Origin: Bradyrhizobium monzae
GTDB taxonomy: Bacteria > Pseudomonadota > Alphaproteobacteria > Rhizobiales > Xanthobacteraceae
NCBI RefSeq assembly: GCF_021458635.1
Contig: NZ_JAIRDQ010000001.1
Coordinates: 1,302,001 to 1,366,000 of the forward strand
Direction: 5' to 3'
Length of the DNA stretch: 64,000 bases
Part shown: piece by piece, positions 8,855-16,248 of the stretch
How the letters are laid out: each line of letters starts with the position of its first letter
Numbering within the stretch: the stretch's first letter is position 1
The notes under the pieces: model-generated
What the model saw: only the letters and a program-made list of their open reading frames with translations
Database searches by the model: none
Told to the model about the DNA's origin: nothing
Position numbers and translations under genes: made by a program

Positions 8855-8869
8855 AATGGAGATGCCTCT

Positions 8870-8893
8870 CCGTCATTGCGAAGCAATCCAGAG
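8870..8893. repeat. half copy of REP family B (CGTCATTGCGA type)
   Basis: CCGTCATTGCGAAGCAATCC matches the left arm of the elements at 26727, 34299 and 43809; the matching right arm is missing here. Confidence 0.6.
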
Positions 8894-8911
8894 TCCCTCA
8901 ACGGTGACAGT

Positions 8912-8994
8912 ATCGTAGGGTGGGCAAAGGCGCGTGAGCGCCGTGCCCACGTCATCGATATCGTGGGCACGCGTTGCTTTGCCCACCCTACGAT
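8912..8994. repeat. REP-like palindrome (GTAGGGTGGGCAAA type)
   Basis: Arms ATCGTAGGGTGGGCAAA and TTTGCCCACCCTACGAT are perfect inverted copies; an inner pair GTGCCCAC / GTGGGCAC surrounds a central CATCGATATC. It lies between the FecR gene and the Nudix gene that converges on it. Confidence 0.75.
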
Positions 8995-9052
8995 TCCGGA
9001 CTCGCGGAGAGAGGGTGCAGGGTCGCGCGGCACTAAAATTCTTTCAGACCGT

Positions 9053-9622
9053 CTACGCCTCGCCGCGCAACCACGCCCGCACTTTCTGCAGCAGGCCGTG
9101 CTGCAGCTCGTCGTCAGAGTCAGCCTCGCCGGGTGTCAGCGTCTGCAAGGCTGCGTCGATGTCGTCGGCCGCGAGCGTCGGCGTCGGCTCAGCCGCGGGT
9201 GACGGTACAAGGCCTGTCGCAGCGATCGCGATCGGGCCGACCTGGGTGAGGAAGGCGCGCTCATATTCGCGCGACAGACGCGCGAGCGCTTCCTCCAGCG
9301 GCACCCAGTCGACTGCCTTGATGTCATTCATCAGCTTACGGACCTGGCGGCCCTCGGCTTCCATGCGCCAAAAATGCACGACCTTGGATCGGCCACCCGA
9401 CTGATAGACGAGCGAGCCCAGAAATTCATGGATGGCGACCTCGTGGCCAGTCTCCTCCAGCACCTCGCGGTGCGCGGCCTGTTTCGGCGTTTCGCCGTCG
9501 TCGAGCTTGCCCTTGGGCAAGACCCATTCATTGCGCTTGCGCTGACGCACGATGGCAATCAGCGGCGTGTCGCCACGCCGCAGCACAATACCACCCGCCG
9601 CCATCACCGGCGCCCGCGCCAT
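9053..9622 (-). CDS. Nudix hydrolase
   Basis: 189 residues from ATG 9622 (GTG 9625 and TTG 9628 lie just upstream). The Nudix box is complete: GKLDDGETPKQAAHREVLEE followed by TGHEV, with the catalytic Glu residues in place. Such enzymes cleave nucleoside diphosphates linked to another moiety; the VLPKGK and KVVHFWRM context resembles diphosphoinositol/diadenosine polyphosphate hydrolases, so that substrate class is a fair guess only. The last 40 residues are an Asp-rich linker plus a short helix. It lies downstream of the psd-like gene on the same strand, separated by a hairpin. Confidence 0.85.
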   Translation of the reverse strand: MARAPVMAAGGIVLRRGDTPLIAIVRQRKRNEWVLPKGKLDDGETPKQAAHREVLEETGHEVAIHEFLGSLVYQSGGRSKVVHFWRMEAEGRQVRKLMNDIKAVDWVPLEEALARLSREYERAFLTQVGPIAIAATGLVPSPAAEPTPTLAADDIDAALQTLTPGEADSDDELQHGLLQKVRAWLRGEA

Positions 9623-9643
9623 CACCAAATCCGTATCGTCGAA

Positions 9644-9677
9644 CCGTCCCCGCCGACGATATAGGCGGCGGGGACGG
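9644..9677. terminator. 12-bp stem hairpin between psd-like gene and Nudix gene
   Basis: CCGTCCCCGCCG and CGGCGGGGACGG form a perfect 12-bp stem with a 10-base loop. No U-run follows in the leftward transcript, so it may be an RNA-stabilising or weak terminator element rather than a strong terminator. It ends 22 bp before the Nudix start. Confidence 0.5.
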
Positions 9678-9688
9678 CGGTTTGAAGG

Positions 9689-10552
9689 CTACCTTCTTCG
9701 CAGCAGCGGCTGACCTGCGCGGATGCGCGTCCCCTCGGCGATGCCATCGCCGAACGAGAAATCGCCGGGCGCCAGGATGATGATGGTCGAGCCATGCTCG
9801 AACCAGCCGAGCTCCTCGCCCTTGGTCACGTTGACATCACAGGGGAAATTGACCGGCCCCTTGGTCTGCGCGTTCAGCACCATGTCGAGGAAGTGCAACC
9901 GGATGCTGGCGACCAGGATCGCTGCGACCGGCACCAGCGTCACGGCCTCGCCGGTCGACAAATGCGTGCGGATCACCGCACGCTCGTTCTTGCAGAACAG
10001 ACGCTCGACCCGCTTCAGCGCGATCGGGTTGACATTCCAGACGTCGCCATGGATCAGCGTGACGCGCTCGACATGCGCATCAAACGGTGCGTGGAAGCGG
10101 TGATACATGCTCGAGGTCAGCCGCAACGTCACGAAGCTTCCGTTGCGGTGCTGCTCGACCAGCGCCGGATCGCCAAGCAGGTCGAGCAGCGAATAGGGTG
10201 CGCCCTTGACCTGGAACAACTCGGTGTCGGCAATCCGGCCATGGGCGCCGACGATGCCGTCGGAGGGACTGGCGACAACCGAAGGGTCCGGATCAAACGG
10301 ACGCAAGCCCGGCTTGAGCTCCCGGGTGAAGCAGTCGTGCAGGCTCTTGAAATGATCCTTCCTGGCCTCCGACAAATCGAGGTCGGAGAACAGCTTCCAC
10401 AGCGCGATGGAGCCGTCTCGCACCAACGGGTTGTCGATCTTGGAGAACCAGCCCATGAAGCGGGTCAGCGCCGCGCGGGGGATACGATTGGTCAACAGGA
10501 AGTTGAGGTCTTCCTGCTGGGTGAAAGAGGCGATGAGGGCTTTGACTGTCAT
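9689..10552 (-). CDS. psd: phosphatidylserine decarboxylase family proenzyme
   Basis: 287 residues. It should convert phosphatidylserine to phosphatidylethanolamine at the inner membrane using a pyruvoyl group made by self-cleavage. The cleavage motif is visible as EHGSTIIILAPGDF with Ser255; cleavage would leave a beta chain of 254 and an alpha chain of 33 residues, the normal split. FHAPFDAHVERVTLIHGDVWNVN is the conserved core. It is not beside a phosphatidylserine synthase gene but diverges, 35 bp apart, from an aminotransferase gene and a lipid gene set, so it may be a second Psd with a special substrate. Confidence 0.85.
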   Translation of the reverse strand: MTVKALIASFTQQEDLNFLLTNRIPRAALTRFMGWFSKIDNPLVRDGSIALWKLFSDLDLSEARKDHFKSLHDCFTRELKPGLRPFDPDPSVVASPSDGIVGAHGRIADTELFQVKGAPYSLLDLLGDPALVEQHRNGSFVTLRLTSSMYHRFHAPFDAHVERVTLIHGDVWNVNPIALKRVERLFCKNERAVIRTHLSTGEAVTLVPVAAILVASIRLHFLDMVLNAQTKGPVNFPCDVNVTKGEELGWFEHGSTIIILAPGDFSFGDGIAEGTRIRAGQPLLRRR

Positions 10553-10587
10553 GAATCTGTCAGCTCGCAGTATTAGCGCTTGTTGTC

Positions 10588-12252
10588 ATGGAAACGACAC
10601 TCCCGATTCTCTCATTTTCCGTGGCCGCCGCAGCGTCTGCTGCCGCCGTCCTTCCGAAGCTCAAGGCGCGGGTCGAGCTGTCCCGCGCCAAGCACCGTTC
10701 GCTCGCCGGGCACTCCAAGATGTCGCGCCGGGTGGCAAAGCTGCTCCCGTTCTATGAGTTCGAGGGCGACAAGTATTTCGGTTGCGACGGCGCGCCTGAC
10801 AACGTGGTGAAGCAGCGCAAGGACGCCTTCTTCCGTCTCGCGGCCATCTACGCCGAACGCTACCCCAAGGGTCGCGCGATGACGAAGGAGGCGGCGGAGA
10901 CGATCTCCGACCTCAACTTCACCGAAACCTACCGCGTGCCGTTCCAGTTCTCGCGTCTCGTCCGCGAGCATCTGGGCACCTCGACCTTCATGGAATCCTC
11001 GAGCGGCGTCACCGTCACCGATGTCGACGGCAACACCTCCTACGACCTCACAGGGTCCTACGGCGTCAACATCTTCGGCAACGACTTCTACAAGGAGTGC
11101 ATCGAGGGCTCCGAGAAGCGCGCGCATGCGCTCGGTCCTGTGCTCGGACCCTACCATCCCGTCATCCTCGAGAACGTGCAGCGGCTCTGCCAGATCTCGG
11201 GCCTCGACGAGGTCTCGTTCCACATGTCCGGCACCGAAGCCGTGATGCAGGCAGTGCGGCTCGCGCGCTACCACACCAAGCGCACGCATCTGGTTCGTTT
11301 CGCCGGCGCCTATCACGGCTGGTGGGGCGACGTGCAGCCCGGCGTCGGCAATCCGCTTCCCGCGCACGAGACCTACACGCTCTCCGAGATGTCGGAGAAG
11401 ACGCTGCATGTGCTCCGCACGCGCAAGGACATCGCCTGCGTGCTGGTCAATCCGCTGCAAGGGCTGCATCCGAACGGCAATGCGCCCGGCGATTCCTCGC
11501 TGGTCGACTCGTCGCGCGGCGGTCATTTCGATCGCGCGGCCTACACCGAGTGGCTCACGAAGCTGCGCGAAGTCTGCACCGAGCGCGGCATCGTGCTGAT
11601 CTTCGACGAGGTCTTTGTCGGTTTCCGTCTCGCCGCCGGCGGCGCCCAGGAATACTTTGGCGTCAAGGCCGACATGGTGACCTACGGCAAGAGCCTTGCC
11701 GGAGGTCTTCCGGTCGGCGTCGTCTGCGGCAAGAAGGAACTTATGCGCCGCTTCCGCGACGATCGTCCCGCCGACATCTGCTTCGCCCGCGGCACCTTCA
11801 ACTCGCATCCCTACGTCATGACGGCGATGGACGAATTTTTGAGCCGGCTCGCCAGCCCGAACTTCCGCGCCATCTATGACGGCCTGGACGCGACCTGGAA
11901 CGGCCGCGCGCAAAAGCTCAACCAGATGATGACCGATGCAGACCTGCCGGTGCAGTTCGCCAATTTCTCGTCGATCTGGACGGTGAAATACACCACCCCG
12001 TCCCGCTACAACTGGATGCTGCAATACTATCTGCGCGCCGAAGGCCTGTCGCTGAGCTGGGTCGGCACCGGACGGCTGATCTTCAGCCTCAACTACACCG
12101 ACGCCGACTTCAGCGAAGTCGCCGACCGCTTCGTCCGCGCCGCCGAGAAGATGAAGGCCGACGGCTTCTGGTGGCACGACGGCGTGCTCACCAACAAGAA
12201 CATCAAGCGGCAGATCCTGAAAGAGATGGTGGCCAAGCGCCTGGGGCGCTGA
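10588..12252 (+). CDS. class III aminotransferase (glutamate-1-semialdehyde aminomutase-like)
   Basis: 554 residues, PLP enzyme of the class III fold. SGTEAVMQAVRLAR is the phosphate-binding segment, FAGAYHGWW the ring-stacking segment, LIFDEVFVGFR carries the PLP-contacting Asp, and TYGKSLAGGLP holds the Schiff-base Lys368. It is about 100 residues longer at the N-terminus than GSA aminomutases, beginning with a hydrophobic stretch (LSFSVAAAASAAAV) and a basic SRAKHRSLAGHSKMSRR helix, which could attach it to the membrane. True HemL is unlikely given the extension and the lipid-gene neighbours. The substrate is unknown; an amino group added to a lipid or acyl aldehyde is one idea. Confidence 0.8.
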   Translation: METTLPILSFSVAAAASAAAVLPKLKARVELSRAKHRSLAGHSKMSRRVAKLLPFYEFEGDKYFGCDGAPDNVVKQRKDAFFRLAAIYAERYPKGRAMTKEAAETISDLNFTETYRVPFQFSRLVREHLGTSTFMESSSGVTVTDVDGNTSYDLTGSYGVNIFGNDFYKECIEGSEKRAHALGPVLGPYHPVILENVQRLCQISGLDEVSFHMSGTEAVMQAVRLARYHTKRTHLVRFAGAYHGWWGDVQPGVGNPLPAHETYTLSEMSEKTLHVLRTRKDIACVLVNPLQGLHPNGNAPGDSSLVDSSRGGHFDRAAYTEWLTKLREVCTERGIVLIFDEVFVGFRLAAGGAQEYFGVKADMVTYGKSLAGGLPVGVVCGKKELMRRFRDDRPADICFARGTFNSHPYVMTAMDEFLSRLASPNFRAIYDGLDATWNGRAQKLNQMMTDADLPVQFANFSSIWTVKYTTPSRYNWMLQYYLRAEGLSLSWVGTGRLIFSLNYTDADFSEVADRFVRAAEKMKADGFWWHDGVLTNKNIKRQILKEMVAKRLGR

Positions 12253-12268
12253 GGCCAGCTCCTCCAAG

Positions 12269-12302
12269 ACGTGGATGCCCGGGACAAGCCCGGGCATGAC
12301 GT
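12269..12302. repeat. REP-like palindrome, family C (ATGCCCGGGACAAGCCCGGGCAT)
   Basis: ATGCCCGGG and CCCGGGCAT pair around ACAAG just after the aminotransferase stop. The same unit recurs as the right arm of the element at 61801-61883. It may serve as a transcript end between the convergent genes. Confidence 0.7.
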
Positions 12303-12338
12303 AAACCATGGACATTCGCGATCTGGGCAACAGCCGTA

Positions 12339-12998
12339 TCAGGCGTGCTGCTCTTCGAGCGTGGGCTCGTCGATGAAGCCCAGCGTGTGCTCGGGGTTGA
12401 GGTGCAGGCCGGGATCCATCAGCTCGCCACGGATCAGCGCCAGCGGCGCATTGCGATAGAGCATCAGATCGTGGAAAGGGTCGGTCAGGATCTTGGTCAT
12501 CCAGACCAGGCCGGTCTCGACGTCGCGGATGAAGAACAAGTGCACGGTGCGGAACAGGAGACCGCCGCCGCCGATCACGAGCCAGATCTTGGCGACCTGC
12601 CGCATGAAATCGGTCGCGCTGGCCCAGGGCGTGAACAGGCCGAACAGCGTCGGATCGGCGAACAGCACCAGCGGCGACAGCGCCCAGATCGCCATCAGCA
12701 CCACCTTGCGCTGAAGGTTGTAGCCGACCTTGATGTCTTCCTTGTACTCGTGCGTCGCCTGGTTGATGTGGTCGTAATCATGCGGCTCGAAGAAGAAGTG
12801 ACCGGCCTGGCGCGAGGTCATCGAGACCAGCCAGCCGACCAGCGCCGAGATCATGGGATCGACGAACAGCCAGAGATAGGCGAAGAGAAAGCTCAGCGCG
12901 CTGACGAAGTGCAGGCTCTGATTGATGCGGCTGTGGTGATAGTAGCGATGGTCGTCCCAGCGCTGGATCCGCAGCTGCTCGAGATAATTCTTGATCAT
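12339..12998 (-). CDS. membrane protein resembling the Mpo1/DUF962 family
   Basis: 219 residues from ATG 12998, which has GGGGAA 5 bases upstream. Two features match the Mpo1-like family: YYHHSRINQSLHFVSAL near residue 22 (H-x3-N-x3-H pattern) and RQAGHFFFEPHDYDHIN near residue 67 (GHxxFE pattern). Hydrophobic spans follow each, with two more at about 110-130 and 150-165. Yeast Mpo1 is an iron-dependent dioxygenase that shortens 2-hydroxy fatty acids; here that activity is inference. Fatty-acid hydroxylase relatives are an alternative, as both use clustered histidines. It lies in the lipid gene group. Confidence 0.6.
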   Translation of the reverse strand: MIKNYLEQLRIQRWDDHRYYHHSRINQSLHFVSALSFLFAYLWLFVDPMISALVGWLVSMTSRQAGHFFFEPHDYDHINQATHEYKEDIKVGYNLQRKVVLMAIWALSPLVLFADPTLFGLFTPWASATDFMRQVAKIWLVIGGGGLLFRTVHLFFIRDVETGLVWMTKILTDPFHDLMLYRNAPLALIRGELMDPGLHLNPEHTLGFIDEPTLEEQHA

Positions 12999-13010
12999 GC
13001 TATTCCCCAA

Positions 13011-13152
13011 ATGCTTTCGGGTAAGGGATTTACAGAGATTCGATGTACGCCGTGTGACATCATCATTTTGTCATGTGACGACGTGCAGTGACGCGATGAC
13101 GCACGCGAACGCGCAAGCGGCGGATCGAACCGCCGCTCTGACGCAGCCTTGC
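13011..13152. promoter_or_regulatory. promoter region with TGTGAC direct repeats
   Basis: 142 bp upstream of the Mpo1-like gene. TGTGACATCA at 13053 and TGTGACG at 13074 are direct repeats 21 bp apart, about two helical turns. A related perfect palindrome TGTGACGTCACA stands at 14992-15003 upstream of the glycosyltransferase gene. Confidence 0.35.
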
Positions 13153-13842
13153 TCAGGCTGCCTTGGCGACGTCGACCTTGCGGAAACGCACCAGGGAGAA
13201 ATGGCCGAGCGGCGGAATCAAACGACGCTCGGCGAGCTCGATTCCCTTGGCGCCGGCAAGCCACTTGGCGTAGCGCGACCAGGCGAACTCGGCGGTGCGG
13301 AAGCCGAGCGGACGCACCACCGGCTGGAGCTTCTGCTCGATGAAGCGGCGCATGCCGGTGTCGGCGCTGACGCGGGTGAGGATGATCAGCTCGCCGCCGG
13401 GACGGAGCACGCGGGCGAATTCGTCGAGCGCCACTTCAGGATTCGGCACCGCGGTGACGACATATTGCGCCATCACGACGTCGAAAGAGTTGTCGGGGAA
13501 TTCGAGCTTCTCGGCGTCCATCACCGCGAGGCCCTCGACGTTCTTGAGGTTGCCGTCGGTGACGCGCTGGCGCGCCTTGTCGAGCATGGCTTCCGATATG
13601 TCGGTGCCGAAGATGCGCAAGTTCGGGGCATAGAGCGGCAGCGAGATGCCGGTGCCGACGCCGACCTCGAGCACGCGCCCGCCGATCTTGTTGGTGGCTG
13701 CGATCGCGGCCTGCCGGCCCTTGGCGAACACACCGCCGAACACGAGATCGTAGACCGGCGCCCAGCGATCATAGGCCTGCTCGACCGTACCGCGGGTGAG
13801 GTCGAGCTGCTGGGTGCCGTCAAGGTTCATGATCTTAGACAT
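13153..13842 (-). CDS. class I SAM methyltransferase, phospholipid N-methyltransferase-like (Rhodobacter type)
   Basis: 229 residues. VEQAYDRWAPVYDLVFGGVF is the entry typical of Rhodobacter-type PmtA and UbiE relatives; the SAM site is VLEVGVGTGISLPLY (about residues 66-80) with FGTDISEAMLDKAR as motif II. LGHFSLVRFRKVD closes the protein. It would methylate phosphatidylethanolamine stepwise toward phosphatidylcholine, using the product of the nearby psd-like gene; this coupling is inference. UbiE-like quinone methylation is the alternative. It follows the GT4 gene by 33 bp on the same strand and is probably co-transcribed with it. Confidence 0.75.
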   Translation of the reverse strand: MSKIMNLDGTQQLDLTRGTVEQAYDRWAPVYDLVFGGVFAKGRQAAIAATNKIGGRVLEVGVGTGISLPLYAPNLRIFGTDISEAMLDKARQRVTDGNLKNVEGLAVMDAEKLEFPDNSFDVVMAQYVVTAVPNPEVALDEFARVLRPGGELIILTRVSADTGMRRFIEQKLQPVVRPLGFRTAEFAWSRYAKWLAGAKGIELAERRLIPPLGHFSLVRFRKVDVAKAA

Positions 13843-13875
13843 CGATGAGGTTCTCGCTGTGGGTCAAAGTATGGA

Positions 13876-14928
13876 TCAGCCGCGCACCGGCCGCCGCGCC
13901 ATGACCGGCGAGGCGCGCAAGGCACGGCTGGGCTGAAGAGACGCGAGGTTTCCGACAAACTGGCGCGCGCTGTTTTCCCAGGAGCGCTCCAGCGCAAAGT
14001 TGCGGCAGGTCTCGCGCGACATGGTGAGTGCGCGCAGGCAAGCGGCGCGCAGATCGTTGTCGATCGCGCCGATCGGATGATCGGCGATGACGTCCTTCGG
14101 TCCCGTCACCGGAAACGCCGCAACCGGCGTGCCGCAGGCGAGCGCTTCGAGTTGCACCACGCCGAAGGTGTCGGTGCGGCTCGGAAACACGAAGACGTCG
14201 GCGGCGGCGAGGTGCGCGGTCAGATCCGCGCCCTTCTTCTCGCCGAGGAAGACGGCATCCGGATATTTCTTCTCGAGCGCGGCCTTCTGCGGGCCATCGC
14301 CGATGACGACCTTGGTGCCGGGCAGATCGAGCGACAGGAACGCCTCGAGATTTTTCTCCACCGCGACGCGGCCCATCGTCATGAAGATCGGGCCCGGCAG
14401 ATCGAGCCTGGCCGGAGCCTCCGGATGGAACAGCTCGGTGTTGACGCCGCGCCCCCAGAAACCGAGCCGCTTGAAGCCGCGCCCGGCCAGTTCCTGCCGC
14501 AGCGACGGCGTCGCCACCATGGTCATGGCGGCGGCATCGTGGAAGTGGCGCAGCACGGCATAACCGACGGCATCGGGGATGCCGGTCCGCACCGAGACGT
14601 ATTCCGGAAAGCGCGTCGTGTAGGAGGTGGTGAAGGCGAGGCCGTTGCGGCGGCAATAGGCCCGCGCGGCCCAGCCGATCGGGCCTTCGGTTGCGATATG
14701 CAGAGCTTCCGGTGCCGCCTTCTCGATCCGCCGCGCGATCTCCTTACCCGTCGGCAGCGCGATGCGCAGGCCCGGATAGGTCGGCAGCGGCCAAGACCTG
14801 AAGCCATCGGGCGTCAGGAAGTCGATCTCGACATCGAGGGCCTTGGCGGCGGCGGCCAGCGAGGTCAGCGTCCGGACCACACCGTTGACCTGCGGATGCC
14901 AGGCGTCAGTCGCGATTAATACCCGCAT
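13876..14928 (-). CDS. GT4-family glycosyltransferase
   Basis: 350 residues from ATG 14928 (MRVLIATDAWHPQVNGVVRT); upstream codons add a non-conserved tail. GT-B fold: N-terminal acceptor half with HIATEGPIGWAARAYCRRNG and FPEYVSVRTGIP, C-terminal nucleotide-sugar half with MGRVAVEKN and the E-x7-E type region SRTDTFGVVQLEALACGTPV. The closest well-known relatives act on lipids (MgtA/SqdX-like mannosyl- and sulfoquinovosyl-transferases) or on phosphatidylinositol. Together with the methyltransferase gene 33 bp downstream, a membrane glycolipid product is likely, but donor and acceptor are unknown. Confidence 0.82.
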   Translation of the reverse strand: MRVLIATDAWHPQVNGVVRTLTSLAAAAKALDVEIDFLTPDGFRSWPLPTYPGLRIALPTGKEIARRIEKAAPEALHIATEGPIGWAARAYCRRNGLAFTTSYTTRFPEYVSVRTGIPDAVGYAVLRHFHDAAAMTMVATPSLRQELAGRGFKRLGFWGRGVNTELFHPEAPARLDLPGPIFMTMGRVAVEKNLEAFLSLDLPGTKVVIGDGPQKAALEKKYPDAVFLGEKKGADLTAHLAAADVFVFPSRTDTFGVVQLEALACGTPVAAFPVTGPKDVIADHPIGAIDNDLRAACLRALTMSRETCRNFALERSWENSARQFVGNLASLQPSRALRASPVMARRPVRG

Positions 14929-14991
14929 GGGAAAATCCCGAGAGTTTGATGATTCTCGGCTTAGGACCATCAACCACGGATATTTCAGGCG

Positions 14992-15003
14992 TGTGACGTC
15001 ACA
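14992..15003. promoter_or_regulatory. perfect palindrome TGTGACGTCACA
   Basis: A 12-bp perfect palindrome in the 274-bp divergent region between the GT4 gene and the L,D-transpeptidase gene, 63 bp from the GT4 start. TGTGACATCA copies lie upstream of the Mpo1-like gene, so a shared regulator is possible. Confidence 0.4.
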
Positions 15004-15202
15004 TAAATGTCGGCGCGCTGTTTTGTTTGTTAACGGGCGCGCCCGGCCACGAAACTGTCATGAAACAATCCTTGCCGCGACGAAACCGTTTTCGGTTTTC
15101 CGTGCAAACGTCCCGAAACTTATTGCCGTTAGTGATTTAGGCAACGGAGCACCGAAACGGTGCCGGGGTGACCAAGAAACACCACGCAAACAGGGGCGAC
15201 CA

Positions 15203-15898
15203 ATGTTCAATCTGGACACGTTCAAGACGTTTTCGCGCGCCTTTGCCGTCAGTGCAGTGGCCGTGACCGCAATCGCATTTGCCGGCCCGGCCAAGGCCGC
15301 GCCGGTGCAGCTGTTTCCGTTCTTCCAGCCGCTGCCGACGATGACTGCGCCGCAGCCTTACCAGCCCTATCAGGCGCCGACCTATCAGACTGCGCCGTCC
15401 GAGGATCAGGACGCGGTCGAGACGCCGGCCCGCTTCCGCCGCCAGACCGTCAGCTACGCAACACGTGAAGCTCCGGGCACCATCATCATCGATACGCCCA
15501 ACACCTATCTCTATTACGTGCTGGGGAACGGCCAGGCGATCCGCTACGGCATCGGCGTCGGCCGCGATGGCTTCACCTGGTCCGGCACGCAGTCGGTGAC
15601 CAAGAAGGCCGAGTGGCCGGACTGGACCCCGCCCCCGGAAATGATTCAGCGCCAGCCTTATCTGCCGCGCCACATGGCCGGCGGCCCCGGCAACCCGCTC
15701 GGCGCCCGCGCGATGTATCTCGGCGGCACGGTTTACCGCATCCACGGCACCAACGCCCCCGACACGATCGGCAAGCACGTCTCCTCCGGCTGCATCCGCC
15801 TGACCAACGACGACGTCTCCGACCTCTACTCCCGCGTCAACGTCGGCACCAAGGTGATCGTGCTGCCGATGACCGAGCGCCGCGCCGAGCTTCGGTAA
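15203..15898 (+). CDS. L,D-transpeptidase (YkuD domain)
   Basis: 231 residues from ATG 15203, with CAGGGGCGAC as ribosome site. Signal peptide (1-32), Pro/Gln/Tyr-rich linker (35-75), then the YkuD domain: TIIIDTPNTYLYYVLGNGQAIRY, and the active site with His181 in YRIHGTN and Cys197 in SSGCIRLTNDDVSDLY. It makes 3-3 peptidoglycan cross-links or attaches proteins to peptidoglycan in the periplasm, a major cross-link type in rhizobia. A second family member is at 58585-59760. It is divergent from the glycosyltransferase gene and ends in a terminator. Confidence 0.92.
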   Translation: MFNLDTFKTFSRAFAVSAVAVTAIAFAGPAKAAPVQLFPFFQPLPTMTAPQPYQPYQAPTYQTAPSEDQDAVETPARFRRQTVSYATREAPGTIIIDTPNTYLYYVLGNGQAIRYGIGVGRDGFTWSGTQSVTKKAEWPDWTPPPEMIQRQPYLPRHMAGGPGNPLGARAMYLGGTVYRIHGTNAPDTIGKHVSSGCIRLTNDDVSDLYSRVNVGTKVIVLPMTERRAELR

Positions 15899-15930
15899 CG
15901 CGAGGCGCGAACGAGATTGCGCTGCGAACG

Positions 15931-15960
15931 GCCCCGGCGATGTCGGGGCTGTTTTCGTTT
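15931..15960 (+). terminator. terminator of the L,D-transpeptidase gene
   Basis: GCCCCG and CGGGGC pair around GCGATGT, followed by TGTTTTCGTTT, 32 bp after the stop. Confidence 0.65.
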
Positions 15961-15978
15961 GGCCTGGTCGCCCGACTC

Positions 15979-16248
15979 TCAGCGGCGCATTCCACGCCGT
16001 CCCGGGATCAGTCGCAGCCACGCGGCCGAGTGAAACGCGCTCATCAGCAGATACATCGGCACCATCCCGCCCGGCGACAGCCCGTGTCCGGCGGAGCAGA
16101 GCATGCCCGCCGGACCGCCGCCGGTCATGGCCGTCAGCACGGCCATGACCGCGAAGGTCGGCGTGGCCGCAAGACCCAGCCATCGGGCGAGGTGAGATGC
16201 GGCCTCGCTGCCGTCACGGCTGGCGCCGGCGGGATGGGCGTCGCTCAC
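15979..16248 (-). CDS. small membrane protein coupled to the DUF899 gene
   Basis: 89 residues from a GTG at 16248 that overlaps the stop of the DUF899 gene by 4 bp (GTGA). After a short polar start it has two hydrophobic segments, WLGLAATPTFAVMAVLTAMTG and GGMVPMYLLMSAFHSAAWLRL, and a basic C-terminus (RRGMRR). No known domain is recognised. The overlap and matched strand argue that it works with the DUF899 protein. Confidence 0.6.
   Translation of the reverse strand: MSDAHPAGASRDGSEAASHLARWLGLAATPTFAVMAVLTAMTGGGPAGMLCSAGHGLSPGGMVPMYLLMSAFHSAAWLRLIPGRRGMRR

Noticed and set aside
10588..12252. Calling the aminotransferase hemL
   Set aside because: Fold motifs match, but the long N-terminal extension and lipid-gene neighbours do not fit a heme-pathway enzyme.
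10612..12330. 572-codon antisense frame across the aminotransferase gene
   Set aside because: Same reason: shadow of a gene with complete PLP-enzyme motifs on the plus strand.
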